In this document: positions 1 to 10,049 of the stretch, piece by piece | How positions within the stretch are numbered: the first letter of the stretch is position 1 | Layout: each line of letters starts with the position of its first letter | Assembly (NCBI GenBank): GCA_052174495.1 | Contig: JBQMRR010000060.1 | Span: forward strand, 4,477-68,476 | Reading direction: 5' to 3' | Length of the DNA stretch: 64,000 nucleotides | Source: Arsenophonus sp052174495 | GTDB lineage: Bacteria > Pseudomonadota > Gammaproteobacteria > Enterobacterales > Enterobacteriaceae | Made by a program: the position numbers and the translations under genes | Notes under the pieces: generated by a model | What the model was told of the DNA's origin: nothing | Databases searched by the model: none | What the model saw: only the letters and a program-made list of their open reading frames with translations

Positions 1-273
1 CATGAAGCATATCAATATCTTACTGCAGTGGGTGGAACAGATAATTTAACAGCAATCGATGCTTGTATTACTCGTTTACGCTTAGGTCTAAAAGACATTA
101 ATATTATTAATGATGACTTGATAAAGAAATTAGGTGCATCAGGCATTATTCGTTTAAATAAAAATAATGTGCAAATTATTGTTGGAACGCGAGCAGAAAT
201 AATTGCAGAAGCGATGAAGAAGATTACTGCAAGAGAAGTTGCTGCACCATCAAGTATCGTTCAGAACAGATAA
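1..273 (+). CDS. nagE: PTS N-acetylglucosamine permease, C-terminal end of EIIC and EIIB domain (5' truncated by window edge)
   Basis: The frame is open from the first base to the TAA at 271-273, so the gene starts before the window. It encodes a PTS EIIB domain: the phospho-cysteine motif reads AIDACITRLRL and is followed by KKLGASGIIRLNKNNVQIIVG, typical of the glucose/GlcNAc branch. The residues after it (AEAMKKITAREVAAPSS) resemble the NagE IIB-IIA linker more than PtsG. EIIB takes phosphate from IIA and passes it to the sugar during membrane transport. In E. coli NagE a IIA domain follows in the same chain; here the frame stops in the linker and a decayed IIA lies just downstream. The protein could work with a separate IIA-Glc, or the whole gene could be dying. 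MalX or PtsG are less likely. Confidence 0.75.
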   Translation, partial: HEAYQYLTAVGGTDNLTAIDACITRLRLGLKDINIINDDLIKKLGASGIIRLNKNNVQIIVGTRAEIIAEAMKKITAREVAAPSSIVQNR

Positions 274-394
274 TTAATAGTCAGCAGTAACTTAAGTAGT
301 AAACTAAAATAAGCTTTTATGGAGTGTAAAGGGAGTAGAAGGGGGGACCCCCGCAGGCAGTTGAGTTTAATGATAAATTTACTTCTTTAATAAA

Positions 395-640
395 ATTGGG
401 TATTAGCGGCACACCTCTGTCTCAGTAATATTATAAAAAATTTGATACCAATCATTCTTTTTATATATAAGCAAAAGAAGATGTTGAAATAATCCTTCAT
501 ATTGGTATTAATACTGTAGTGTTAAGGTGGCAGAGATGTGAGCGTTTAATTAAAGAAAATACTGATGTAAAAATAGGTCAAAGGTCTATTCTAAAAATTA
601 GATTTCAATTACTTAATGGTTAAAAGTTAAATTGCCCTTT
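395..640 (+). pseudogene. nagE: Decayed EIIA domain of nagE
   Basis: Conceptual translation across stops gives pieces in the order of a glucose-type EIIA domain: a GTP-like stretch, FDTNHSF, then EIILHIGINTVVL, then ERLIKENTDVKIGQ and SILKI. The second piece holds the histidine that is phosphorylated in intact IIA. Several in-frame stops (for example after SFYI) make it non-functional as a continuous domain. It lies in the right order after the EIIB end, so the parent gene was a three-domain NagE. Confidence 0.7.
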
Positions 641-689
641 AATTAAAAAGAAAACTAATCCCTCCTTACTAAAAATAAATAGAATTGGT

Positions 690-1084
690 TATTATCTCTG
701 CTGTAATTTACAGCTACTATCTAATAGTATGTTTTAATATAACTATTTAATTTTAAAAAAATTAAGTATATTTGTTTTGTCCCGAATCATTACATATTAC
801 TTCCTTTTTAGCACATCTATATTCATAGAATTATAGCTATTTGCACAGGATAAGACAAAATCTCATTATGATAAGAGAAGGGCACCCTCCTCGTCAAGAA
901 TTAATGCCCAAAATAGATTTGCTTTTAGAGAGGAAAGATCCTGAATTTACTTTGGGTATAATGATATAGCATCTTAAACTTATCGTTATTAAATGAAAAA
1001 GAAGATGTTATTGATGCGGATCCCCCCACTTATGTTAGCAAACATTATTGATAGAAACCCATTATAATTAAGAGAAATTTTCAG
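690..1084. other. Gene-free decayed DNA
   Basis: No frame of useful length. A short stretch near 865-960 on the plus strand translates as REGHPPRQELMPKIDLLL before stops, which looks like former coding DNA that I could not assign. A run of six C lies at 1022-1027. Confidence 0.3.
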
Positions 1085-1792
1085 CACAGAGATAAGATGA
1101 ACAAGTAAACAGTCATACAGATCAAAGAAACTCTCTCTCAATTCCTGTAACATAAAGCTTCATCTCATTAATTAGCTCAATAATAATTTATTAGATGATC
1201 TCGGTTCATGTATTAAAGCAACTCCTCCATTTCATCCTGTCCACACTGTCACAGTGAACATCTTATCCGTTAGAAACATTCATTATAGGGTTATACAGGG
1301 AGATCATTACAAAATCCCTTAATTTTAGAAAAGATTAATAATCTTACTGGAAGTCTTCTGGCGAACTAGGTCATAAGGATAAAATGGTTTAGTTATCTGA
1401 GATGTATGTTAAATATCTTCACGTTACGGGGGAGTTAGCGAAACAAACAGGCATTGATTTAAAAACAACGTTTACATGGTGTTCACTGCTTTCTTAGTTT
1501 ATCGACACGATACAACGTAAATATGCTAAGATTATTTGAAGTTGATGAAACATTTTTTCCTAAATCTTTTAAATAGAACCGTTCTTTTCCAGATAGAAAA
1601 AGTAGAAAATGCAAAAGAAGAAAGAGATAAAAAGAAAAAAAGAATTATGGCCTGTTAATCGTTCGAGAATTAACAGGAGTTATATTAGCGATGAAATTAG
1701 TCACCATCACAAACTAATAAGGGTGATAATCAAAAATTATTGGCAATAAATTCCATATTTAAAATATAAAGCACACTAACCGGTGTGTGCTA
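1085..1792 (+). mobile_element. IS1595-family insertion sequence relic
   Basis: The translation contains MLRLFEVDETFFPKSFK (about 1523-1573), the VDET-F-SFKG block around the first catalytic Asp of IS1595-type transposases, preceded by remains of the zinc-ribbon and helix-turn-helix parts (KQTGIDLKT) and followed by IVRELTGVILAMKLVTITN. Many stops and frameshifts break it. The same unit recurs at five other places in the window. The 5' end, about 1100-1200, matches the element ends near 19500, 42400, 44700 and 49200. A 7-bp stem at 1770-1791 marks the junction with the next relic. Confidence 0.7.
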
Positions 1793-1794
1793 TG

Positions 1795-2995
1795 TTTATC
1801 TTTCTATAGCGATGAAGAAACTGAAAATACTTTGCTGAAAATCTTGCTGATAAAATATTAAGGACTTTATTAGTACCATCAGAGCTCTCTGTTCCAGACC
1901 ATTCTGCAGATTACCATTAACTTTCGGTTCCACTTCCTTATAAGAGGAGTGAAGGGTACCACATTAGATGTTTTATGTACTACAAAAGAGCGTTGGTGAA
2001 CGTGTTTAGAAATATCTTTTCTATTGCATTTCAAAAATAATAGGATCGTTTTCCATAGCCAATCTTTAAAAATAAGGTTAAGAATATACTCACAGGTAAT
2101 TAAGACGTTATGCCAAATTTCCTGCTAACTCTCAATAAGCATTTTCAACTGCAATTAGCTTTTTTATAGCCATGCGCGCAATGCTACCAATAATGAGCAG
2201 CAGAAAAAAGCGATCAACTTACCTGACAAACGGTATATACCCATCATCCAAGTAATAAAGTATAGCGTATCGCTTAAATCACGTAACTGCTATTGCCTGT
2301 ACTTTTCAAATCATTATTGTCTTAATCTACTTACTGATAGTACTATAGAGAAATCATATTCTCTCATTGAGAAACACCACTTAAGCTTCGTAAAATCAGG
2401 GGTAGAGATGTCTTACAGGTGCAAAGTAGGGGGGGATTAGTAACTTTTTTTATGATTTTGCACACTTCAAATAAGGTAGCAAAGAGCTACTGAAGGGTAT
2501 TCTGTTACTACTGCAATACCCCCATTTAACTTTAGGAAATTTATTCTCAATATCGTCAATAACCTAGTCTGTAGGATCGCTATAATAAATAACTATTACG
2601 GACGACGAATGAGATCGATCCGTAGACAAAACTCGGCGTTGAAGAGGTTATCCAGGATGCCTTTTAGCATAAACTAATAGCGATATCTATTAGTTACCTA
2701 GCAGTATTACAGATGAATTCATGCAAAAAAATCAGAGATAATTTCTAGTTTTTCAGAAATTTACATGGTAAATTTTCATGGTATATCATATCTCTAATGT
2801 TAAAATCATTCACGAAATTAATTAGTAGAATGCATCGCAGCATCTTAGAAATCTGCGCAATACCAGATTATAAGCATAACCATACACATCCGGTGGGGTA
2901 AACTGTATCCAATTTAAGGATGCAGAATAGATTTATGAAGTATCAGAGTGGAACGTAGCCTGATTGTCATACAATAGATTTGCTAATAACTCCTT
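1795..2995 (-). mobile_element. IS256-family insertion sequence relic, transposase 3' part missing
   Basis: Similar along its length to the better preserved minus-strand copy at 54240-55740, including the right terminal segment at about 2925-2990 (AGATTTATGAAGTATCAGAG and flanks). The part coding the transposase C-terminus is absent: the IS1595 relic abuts it instead, so the two have been fused by deletion or nested insertion. A run of seven G lies at 2429-2435. No readable transposase frame remains. Confidence 0.6.
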
Positions 2996-3031
2996 TATCT
3001 ATTTTGCAATTATTTAATTTAATTGAAAATA

Positions 3032-3090
3032 GATAAATTTAATGCAGTCATTATTTCCTAGTAGGAAATAATGACTGCATTAAATTTATC
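3032..3090. repeat. 59-bp perfect palindrome
   Basis: Bases 3032-3060 and 3062-3090 are exact reverse complements (29 bp each arm) around the single base 3061. The arm begins GATAAATTTAATGCAGTCAT. It sits in otherwise decayed DNA downstream of the dead arcB and next to an IS256 relic end. It has no T-run typical of a terminator. Confidence 0.9.
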
Positions 3091-3105
3091 AACATCTATA
3101 TACAG

Positions 3106-3139
3106 ATCCTAAAATAGGATATTTCCCCACGGGAAATAT
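3106..3139. repeat. Two further short hairpins next to the palindrome
   Basis: ATCCT/AGGAT (3106-3110 with 3116-3120, loop of 5) and a 9-bp perfect stem ATATTTCCC/GGGAAATAT (3119-3127 with 3131-3139, loop CAC). Together with the palindrome at 3032-3090 they make three inverted repeats within about 110 bp. Confidence 0.7.
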
Positions 3140-3599
3140 ATGAAGATTTGAGCATCATTATGTTTTATTTTTCTTATTTTTACTTATATGATAAATAATA
3201 ATCAGTTTCTCTTGATTATGTACCAAAAAACACTAAAACATTCTGTTACTAATCATAACAGATGATAAGCATTAATTCATGAATTGCATTCAATATGATT
3301 GAATACAATCATATGCTTAAAATTCCTGCAATAGGTTTCCCATATCTGACTCTTTTTATAGTAGATTGTCACTAATTCATTTTATGTGATCAAATAAAAC
3401 TTAATCGGAAATTTTAATAAATCTTCTATCAAAAATGATTATATCTATAATGTTGATTGGCTTATAAAAATAAAGATTTCTATCTTATTAACCATCTACA
3501 AATCAATCATATCATAATTAGTGAGCAAAAACGATTTCTTTGATGTTGGGGGCAATATTTATAATACACCCAATTTCAGTTTTTGATTATTTTAAAATC

Positions 3600-5842
3600 C
3601 TGATAATCATTATTTCAAAATTTTAATATCTTTTACCAATCTATATTTAATTCATTAAACTATTTTCAGTTATTATCCAACCAGACAGGTAAATTTAGGA
3701 ATTTGTGGGTATTAAGCTAACTTCTGAAAATAGCACAAATTAATTACACACCCGCTTATACCTTTAATGTTATTGGCTTCAATAACAATTCTATTTTGAT
3801 CTTTAGGCAGAACATTATAGTTCGATAAATATGAATATCCTGTCATCACTTTTTTAAAGATTTTCACGCCTTTTCAATTAGTTTTTAATCCAACTAATTC
3901 AAATATTAATTAAATGTCTTACTATCTAAGATGTTATCATAGCTAGCTAAATTACTTTAGCAAAGTACTGATGGATTTATTTTTATAATCAGTTAAATAT
4001 CTTCACTAGTCTTTATTAAAATTCTTACTATAAGAGTAGTGTACTCAATACATCATCCATATTTGCAGCAATATATTCTTTTTATCTTTTAATATATTAG
4101 CTGTTAATGCAATTGAAGCTAAATGCTTTATCATCAGCATAGATTTAACAAAACTAATCTTCAATATCAAAACCGGTTATATTAGATAGTATATATCCAA
4201 TAAAACTAAATCATAACTACCAATTTTAAATATTTCTAATTCTGCTTTACTACTGTTAATAAGATTAACAGTATGGCTTAATTTTCTAAAATAGATTATT
4301 TTACGATAATATTTAGTTTAATATATTCTACTAAAAGAATATGCAATTTAAATAGTAAAACAGCTTTATATGTTGCTATATCAATTATTTTTGCAATACT
4401 TAGCCTTATAAGTGACACAGTAAAACAAGAATTCACCTACAAGAGATAGATACTATCGACTTATATATCTCCCCCCATCCTTTTTCTAATCGTTTAGAAA
4501 TAGAGAGTCCAATTCTCCAGTACCCATTGCTGATTTGACAACAGTACTACTATATACTTGATAGTATATAGTAAATCTTTTGCGCTTCTTTATGTGATAC
4601 TAATGCTACTATCGATAACCTGAATAAAAAGTTGCTCATCAACTTCATACCAAATACAAACTTTAATCTCACCTCTTATTGAATAAATTTTACGGCATTA
4701 CTAATCAAATTCCATAGTATTTGTCGTAACCAATGGTCTTAAATGAGTAATGATCTTGTTTGGTAAATTCTCTTTTACTTTTAGTAAAATTTTAATATTT
4801 AGGCTTTACTAAAAGCTCGATAAGTTTTCAAGATCAAAAATAAATTACTTAAAAATCAATTTATTAACTATCTAACTAACTAAATTAACTTAGTGTGATT
4901 CAATCTTATCCATTTCAATAATATCATTAAAATATTATTTAACCTGATAGCGCTGACGTGAATATTTTCAACTAATTTATTTGTTTATTAATTAATTCTG
5001 TATTGAGTAATATACGACTCCAGTTTGATATTTCCATTAAGCGGAGTACAAAGCTTATGGCTGATTGGTTGAAATAAATATTATCTTATTACTAGCATTT
5101 TCTAACGATTACTATTATTATTTAAGTTTGATAAAATCACATCTAAAACCTACTAACCTATGATGGGTTTCAACCTGATCATAAAAAGAGACTTTACATA
5201 TTTTAAAGCATACTGTTCGCTCATCACGATACACAACCATTGTTCATAGAACAATAATAAATTATAAAATACTTTTTTATCAGTTTCAATCTCTTTTTCT
5301 GCAACTTGCTCAGCATAAATTTCACAATAAGTTAGTTCAATTAAGCTAATTTCATTACAACCTGTCAGCAATTCCATTACTTGCGATTATAACAAAAAAT
5401 TATTATGTTTATTACGGTAATAAACAAGATCAGCTGGTACATCTAAAAATGATTGAAATAATACAGACTTCTGTTCGAACTCAAGTTTCGTCCATTCTCT
5501 CGACGATTCATCTCTTTTTTACAATTTTTTAATAATTCTAAATGCGTCTTTTATATTTTTTACTCTCTGTAATTTTCAAATAATGATAACAAGACTCTTC
5601 AAATTGCTCAACAACAATAGAGAGAAAGTAGACTACTAAAGATCGTAATAATTAATCTAAAAAAATGGAGCAAACAAAATCAACATCTTGAATGCTGCCA
5701 TATGATAAAACATCAAAATCGCTATTTGTAATATGATCATTAATCTGATAAGTGCTGCAACTAGTAGTAAAGAAAATTCAATCAATCTAAACTTCATCAT
5801 TAAATTAACATAATACTGAATAAATTCTTTAATTATCTTTAT
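3600..5842 (-). pseudogene. arcB: Pseudogene of aerobic respiration sensor kinase ArcB
   Basis: ArcB is the membrane hybrid histidine kinase of the Arc redox two-component system. Remains occur in the right order over about 2.24 kb, close to the 778-codon E. coli length. The N-terminal membrane part reads QYYVNLMMKFRLIEFSLLLV (5760-5810). The PAS part has an open stretch with MELLTGCNEISLIELTYCEI and KEIETDKKVFYN (5153-5377). The receiver domain reads FKIGSYDLVLLDI (about 4190-4230). The HPt region shows GYSYLSNYNVLPKDQNRIVI (about 3760-3850). The codon aligning with the start Met is ATA (5842-5840). Stops and frameshifts are spread throughout. In E. coli arcB lies in the same broader region as sspB-sspA. 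Confidence 0.88.
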
Positions 5843-6066
5843 AATAGACGAACTCGCTACACGATATAGAAAATCAGCTTAAACAATAACTTATATAGAT
5901 AAAAACAGAGAGATCATAACATAGATTATGTGGGATAATTTATATTTAGGTTTTCATAAACAATAAATTAACTTATAAAAAATTTTATATCAGATAAATA
6001 TAAACTTTATAATTAAAATTTTAGTTTAAAAAATAGTATTAATAATTTCCTCAATCATAACATACC

Positions 6067-6558
6067 TTATTTAATAACACGTAACATTGGGCGTCTTTTT
6101 GGTGGCATTGGCGGCTCATCATCAGAAGATAAAATTGATGTTATTTTTTGCGATTTTTTCGATAATTTGAAGTCACTAACAAGCACTAAATTTTTACTTT
6201 TAGTGATAAAATTATCTACACAACTCTCATATTTTGCCTCAGGTTCAAATATCATTCCTACTCCATTTTCGCGCCCATAGATAGCAATGATAGCACTCAT
6301 AGGCACCTCAACATAGCGAGGAACACCACCAAAACGCGCATTGAAGCTGACAATTTCGTTAGTTAGCCTTAAATTATCGACGGAATAAGGTGTAATATTT
6401 AAAATAATCTGTTCTTTATACGTATATTCCATCGGAATATTTACACCAAAAATATTAACATCAACAACTAAATAGGGTGTCATATTATTATCGAGAAGCC
6501 ATTCATAATGAGCCCTAAGAAGGTAAGGACGACGTGGTGACATTTCTAACAATTCCAT
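6067..6558 (-). CDS. sspB: ClpXP adaptor SspB
   Basis: SspB binds ssrA-tagged proteins and RseA and delivers them to ClpXP. The 163-residue product has the conserved N-terminal dimer/peptide-binding domain (TPRRPYLLRA-like start, then EWLLDNNMTPYLVVDV, FNARFGGVPR, IAIYGRENG, FEPE). A variable acidic linker follows and then the C-terminal ClpX-binding tail RPMLRVIK, so both working parts are kept. It starts 6 nt after the sspA stop and is surely co-transcribed with it. The linker is shorter in acidic residues than in E. coli, but total length (163 against 165) is normal. Confidence 0.96.
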   Translation of the reverse strand: MELLEMSPRRPYLLRAHYEWLLDNNMTPYLVVDVNIFGVNIPMEYTYKEQIILNITPYSVDNLRLTNEIVSFNARFGGVPRYVEVPMSAIIAIYGRENGVGMIFEPEAKYESCVDNFITKSKNLVLVSDFKLSKKSQKITSILSSDDEPPMPPKRRPMLRVIK

Positions 6559-6564
6559 AATAAA

Positions 6565-7206
6565 TTAACCTATAGTAAATAAACGCATATCACGCTCAGC
6601 TTCAGTTAATGAAGCAAGAAAAGAGTCTCGCTTAAATAGACGTTCCATATAAGAACGAATACCCTCTGTTTCTTTCCTTTTAGGGAAATCAATATTCCAG
6701 AAAGGTAAACGCCACAAAAGAGGAGCTAAATAACAATCAACTAAACTAAATTCTTCACTCATAAAAAACGGTATCTCTTTAAAAATTGGTGAGATTGATA
6801 TTAGTTCCTCTCTTAACCGCTTACGAGCAACATCAGCTTGAGGATCTTTATTTTCAATCTTATTAATCAAAGAATACCAATCTTTGTCTATCCGATGCAT
6901 CATCAAACGACTACCACCACGAGCAACTGGATAAACAGGCATCAATGGTGGATGCGGAAAACGTTCATCAAGATATTCCATAACAACGCGAGAATTATAT
7001 AATGTTAATTCTCTATCAACCAGAGTTGGTACTGTTTGGTAAGGATTTAAATCAATTAAATCTTGAGGCAAATTACCTGCTTCAACATTTTCAATCTCAA
7101 CGCTCACGTCCTTTTCTGCCAATACGATCCTTACTTGATGGCTAAATATGTCGGTATGGCCGGAAAACAGTGTCATTACCGAACGTTTATTGGCGGCGAC
7201 AGCCAT
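6565..7206 (-). CDS. sspA: Stringent starvation protein A, RNA polymerase-associated
   Basis: SspA is a glutathione-S-transferase-like protein that binds RNA polymerase with sigma-70 and affects stationary-phase and acid-stress transcription. The 213-residue product has the thioredoxin-fold N-terminal domain (MTLFSGHTDIFSHQVRIVLAE), the conserved VPTLVDRELTLY stretch, the surface block PHPPLMPVYPVARG and the helical C-terminal domain (EFSLVDCYLAPLLWRLP). I chose the ATG at 7206-7204 (MAVAANKRS, as in E. coli) because a GGAGGT ribosome-binding site precedes it; an in-frame ATG lies 4 codons upstream. First gene of sspA-sspB. Confidence 0.96.
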   Translation of the reverse strand: MAVAANKRSVMTLFSGHTDIFSHQVRIVLAEKDVSVEIENVEAGNLPQDLIDLNPYQTVPTLVDRELTLYNSRVVMEYLDERFPHPPLMPVYPVARGGSRLMMHRIDKDWYSLINKIENKDPQADVARKRLREELISISPIFKEIPFFMSEEFSLVDCYLAPLLWRLPFWNIDFPKRKETEGIRSYMERLFKRDSFLASLTEAERDMRLFTIG

Positions 7207-7218
7207 GAAAACCTCCAA

Positions 7219-7542
7219 GTTTTATTAAAAAATAATAAACAGTCCTGATAATCAATCAGGCCATTTTCATATGTTTAAAATGCTAGTAAACTAATTCAAT
7301 AGGTTAACAGACATTTGATATTTATTCATTGGACTAGAATTAATACATATTATTTCTATTAAACTATTAAGAATTAGGCAAGAAATTAATGACCTATTAG
7401 TCTATCAAATTTTATTGAATATGGTGGAGGAAGTTTGGGAAGATTTTATGATTAATATATAAAATTAAAGCGTTTTTATTGAAAAAATTAATAATAAAAA
7501 ATTAAATTATTAATCACAAAAAAAATATAAGTTTCTAACATA
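7219..7542. other. Intergenic DNA between sspA and rpsI
   Basis: A-T-rich spacer of about 320 bp with no coding frame. It must contain the sspA promoter on the minus strand, but I see no convincing -35/-10 pair. Confidence 0.4.
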
Positions 7543-7572
7543 TATAAAGCCCATCTAAAGACGGGCTTTATA
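7543..7572 (-). terminator. Terminator-like hairpin after rpsI
   Basis: Perfect 10-bp stem TATAAAGCCC/GGGCTTTATA with a 10-nt loop, 28 nt beyond the rpsI stop. The base composition is symmetric and the U-run is weak, so it may act in both directions. Confidence 0.7.
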
Positions 7573-7599
7573 TTAATAATTTATTGAAAAACCAAGAAA

Positions 7600-7992
7600 T
7601 TAACGTTTAGAGTATTGTGGGCGGCGACGTGCTTTACGTAATCCGACTTTCTTACGCTCAACAGAACGCGCATCGCGAGTAACAAACCCAGCTTTGCGTA
7701 GTTCTAAACGTAATGTTTCGTCATATCCCATCAATGCACGTGTAATACCATGACGGATTGCACCTGCTTGACCAGAAATACCACCACCTTTAACGGTAAT
7801 GTATAAATCTAGTTTCTGCAACATATCAACCAATTCTAATGGTTGTCGAACAACCATTCGCGCTGTTTTGCGGCCAAAATATTCTTCTAGGCTACGTTGA
7901 TTGATAATAATATTACCACTACCTGTCTTAATGAAGACACGTGCGGAAGAGCTTTTACGTCGACCAGTGCCGTAGTATTGATTTTCTACCAT
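7600..7992 (-). CDS. rpsI: 30S ribosomal protein S9
   Basis: S9 binds the 3' major domain of 16S rRNA and its C-terminal tail reaches toward the P-site tRNA. The 130-residue product starts MVENQYYGTGRRKSSSARVF, contains the family block TVKGGGISGQAGAIRHGI and ends in the basic tail RKARRRPQYSKR with the terminal KR. Length equals that in E. coli. It follows rplM by 17 nt, the universal L13-S9 pair. Confidence 0.98.
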   Translation of the reverse strand: MVENQYYGTGRRKSSSARVFIKTGSGNIIINQRSLEEYFGRKTARMVVRQPLELVDMLQKLDLYITVKGGGISGQAGAIRHGITRALMGYDETLRLELRKAGFVTRDARSVERKKVGLRKARRRPQYSKR

Positions 7993-8009
7993 TGTTTAAT
8001 CCATCTTGA

Positions 8010-8438
8010 TTAAATATCAAGAACTTGCGGCTGCTGTGCCGCGTGGTTATGATTATTACCCGCATAAACTTTCATCTTACGGTACATCGCACGACCAAGA
8101 GGTCCTCTTGGTAGCATACCTTTAACCGCAATTTCAATCACCCGTTCAGAGTGCCTGGCAATCATTTCTTTAAAAGTCGCTTGCTTGATACCACCGATAT
8201 AACCAGTATGTCGATAGTAGATTTTATCTTCACGCTTATTACCAGTAACAGCAATTTTTTTTGCATTAACAATAATAATGTAATCGCCAGTATCGACATG
8301 TGGAGTATATTCCACTTTATGTTTGCCGCGCAAACGATGAGCAACTTCAGTTGCAAGACGGCCTAAAGTTTTTCCATCTGCGTCAACAAGATACCAGTTG
8401 CGCTTTACGGTCTCTGGTTTAGCTGTAAAAGTTTTCAT
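8010..8438 (-). CDS. rplM: 50S ribosomal protein L13
   Basis: L13 is an early-assembly protein of the large subunit and in E. coli represses its own operon. The 142-residue product is full length, with MKTFTAKPETVKRNWYLVDA, GRLATEVAHRLRGKHK, the GDYIIIVNAKKIAVTG block and MLPRGPLGRAMYRKMKVYAG. First gene of rplM-rpsI; upstream lies the decayed zapE, which also sits upstream of rplM in E. coli. Confidence 0.98.
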   Translation of the reverse strand: MKTFTAKPETVKRNWYLVDADGKTLGRLATEVAHRLRGKHKVEYTPHVDTGDYIIIVNAKKIAVTGNKREDKIYYRHTGYIGGIKQATFKEMIARHSERVIEIAVKGMLPRGPLGRAMYRKMKVYAGNNHNHAAQQPQVLDI

Positions 8439-8689
8439 TAAATCTTACCATATATAAGTTATATGTTAGCGAATACTCATATTTTATAAAAAATACTTCT
8501 GCATATTCACACTAAATTATGTCTAGTGAATCCTTTACCCCCTTCAAGTAGTTAAAACTAATATTAATGCAAGATTTTTAAGAAATAAAAAACTTATTTT
8601 AACGTGGGGTTGATAAAGATTATAGAGAAATTTTTGCCAAAAATCGACCCAAAAATAAATTTTCTAGCTAATTAAGTTATATGAGGTAA

Positions 8690-9015
8690 TTTTAGATATT
8701 ATTCACTCTGAATTTCTTGGAATCTAAGCAACATTCATATTCAAAATGTAATAATGCCCTTATAAAGTTTATCCATTACTATCTCAGTATTAATAATCAA
8801 TTTAATTTTTGCTCATAAAGCTCATCAATCAGAACAAAAAAACATTTAACACATCTTCATGGATCTCTGATATCACTAGTAATTATACAATAAATACTGC
8901 ATCATATTTTTCACTAAAATAATATAGTTATTTAACTATGTACATCTTCATATGATGCTTTAAATTTAATCTATAAAATACTTTTTGTGGCACGAATGAA
9001 TTGTTCGCATACTAG
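8690..9015 (-). pseudogene. zapE: Pseudogene fragment: C-terminal part of ZapE
   Basis: ZapE (YhcM) is an AFG1-type ATPase linked to cell division. Frame-shifted translation gives, near 8760-8870, FVLIDELYEQKLN and pieces reading LYKGIITFEYECCLDS, which follow the end of ZapE (LVDEFYERHVKL, YQGDRLKFEFQRCLS). Upstream pieces (about 8880-9010) fit the region before it. It abuts an IS256 relic end at about 9020; the N-terminal part lies beyond at 10800-11420. Position next to rplM matches E. coli. Confidence 0.65.
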
Positions 9016-9019
9016 AGAA

Positions 9020-9890
9020 TCAGTAGTAAATCTATTGTATAACAATTAAGCTACGTTCCACTCTGATGCTTCCTAAATCTGTTTTCCATCCTTAAATTGG
9101 GTGTTAGGTTACTAACCAGCTTAGCAGATCAACCTCCATTAGCAGTTACAACTTTTTTTGAATAAACAACTCTAGCAGATTAGATACTATTAAAAAGATT
9201 ACTTTCCTCAAATAATAGTGCTTAATGCGTCAATTTCATTGCTTTAACTATCGCAAAAGCCAATTCAATCGGATTCATCGTTTTTATTTATTCTCAATGT
9301 GCTGGTGGGAAAGCATAAGATCTGCCAGCTATTTTTTCAATCTTTCTTCAACTTCTTTATCGCTGCAAGATACTCGCTGAAACGCATTGACAAGAAAGCA
9401 ATATTCCTAGGCATGCCAACTAATAACGATATTAGTGATGGTATATAAAACAGCTAATATGTTAACGATTCAGTTCTAAAAAGTATTTAACCGAAAATTA
9501 AAATTAAGCTGCTGCAGCTCTGAATAGCAGAGAGCTATGATGCCTCTAACAAATTCTTTAATACTCTGTTGTATTGCAAAACCAATCAGCCCGTCTCTCT
9601 ATAGCAAACTTTGGAGATACTGTTAAGTTACGTGCTTGAAGGGAATTAAAAGTTAAGCCAAGTGGCTTCTGACTATCGATGATCATCTTTGATCGCAATG
9701 ATTTCCTTATATCCATGATCAGTGGACACTATAACAAAAGTAGGCAAAGATGATCAACTTGCCTAACAGAACGGAATATGTGTTCACTAAAGAAATAAAC
9801 ATTAGGCGTATCGCTTAATCAGGCAGCTAGGCTTGGCTGTGTGATGCTCCTCAAGGAATTGCTGTTTTAGTCTGCCGAAATGAGATGCAG
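9020..9890 (-). mobile_element. IS256-family insertion sequence relic inside zapE
   Basis: Begins with the terminal segment shared by all copies (about 9025-9110, including TACGTTCCACTCTGATGCTT) and continues with the transposase C-terminal region read on the minus strand; 9240-9285 aligns with the NPIES-FATVR area. About 9770-9850 matches the segment at 13330-13400 in reverse. It is eroded and lacks the part coding the N-terminus. Confidence 0.6.
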
Positions 9891-9892
9891 AT

Positions 9893-10010
9893 TTATATTA
9901 GTATGGAGTGAGGAAAGAATTTTTTTGATCTGTATAATTATTTGCTTTTCATGTTAACTGCTGTAGAAAAAATTCTTCTATAGAATAATAAATTTCTACA
10001 ATAACCTTTA
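9893..10010 (-). mobile_element. IS1595-family relic, 5' end fragment only
   Basis: A segment of about 110 bp like the 5' ends of the other IS1595 relics (compare 19495-19600, 42405-42510 and 49170-49290). The rest of this copy is absent and the IS256 relic abuts it. Confidence 0.45.
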
Positions 10011-10049
10011 CCAACATAGCCTAATTTTCAAGAATTTATCAAGATAACT

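Noticed and set aside
3032..3090. Palindrome as a rho-independent terminator for arcB
   Set aside because: It is more than 500 bp beyond the arcB remains, has no T-run on either strand, and is far longer than usual terminators.
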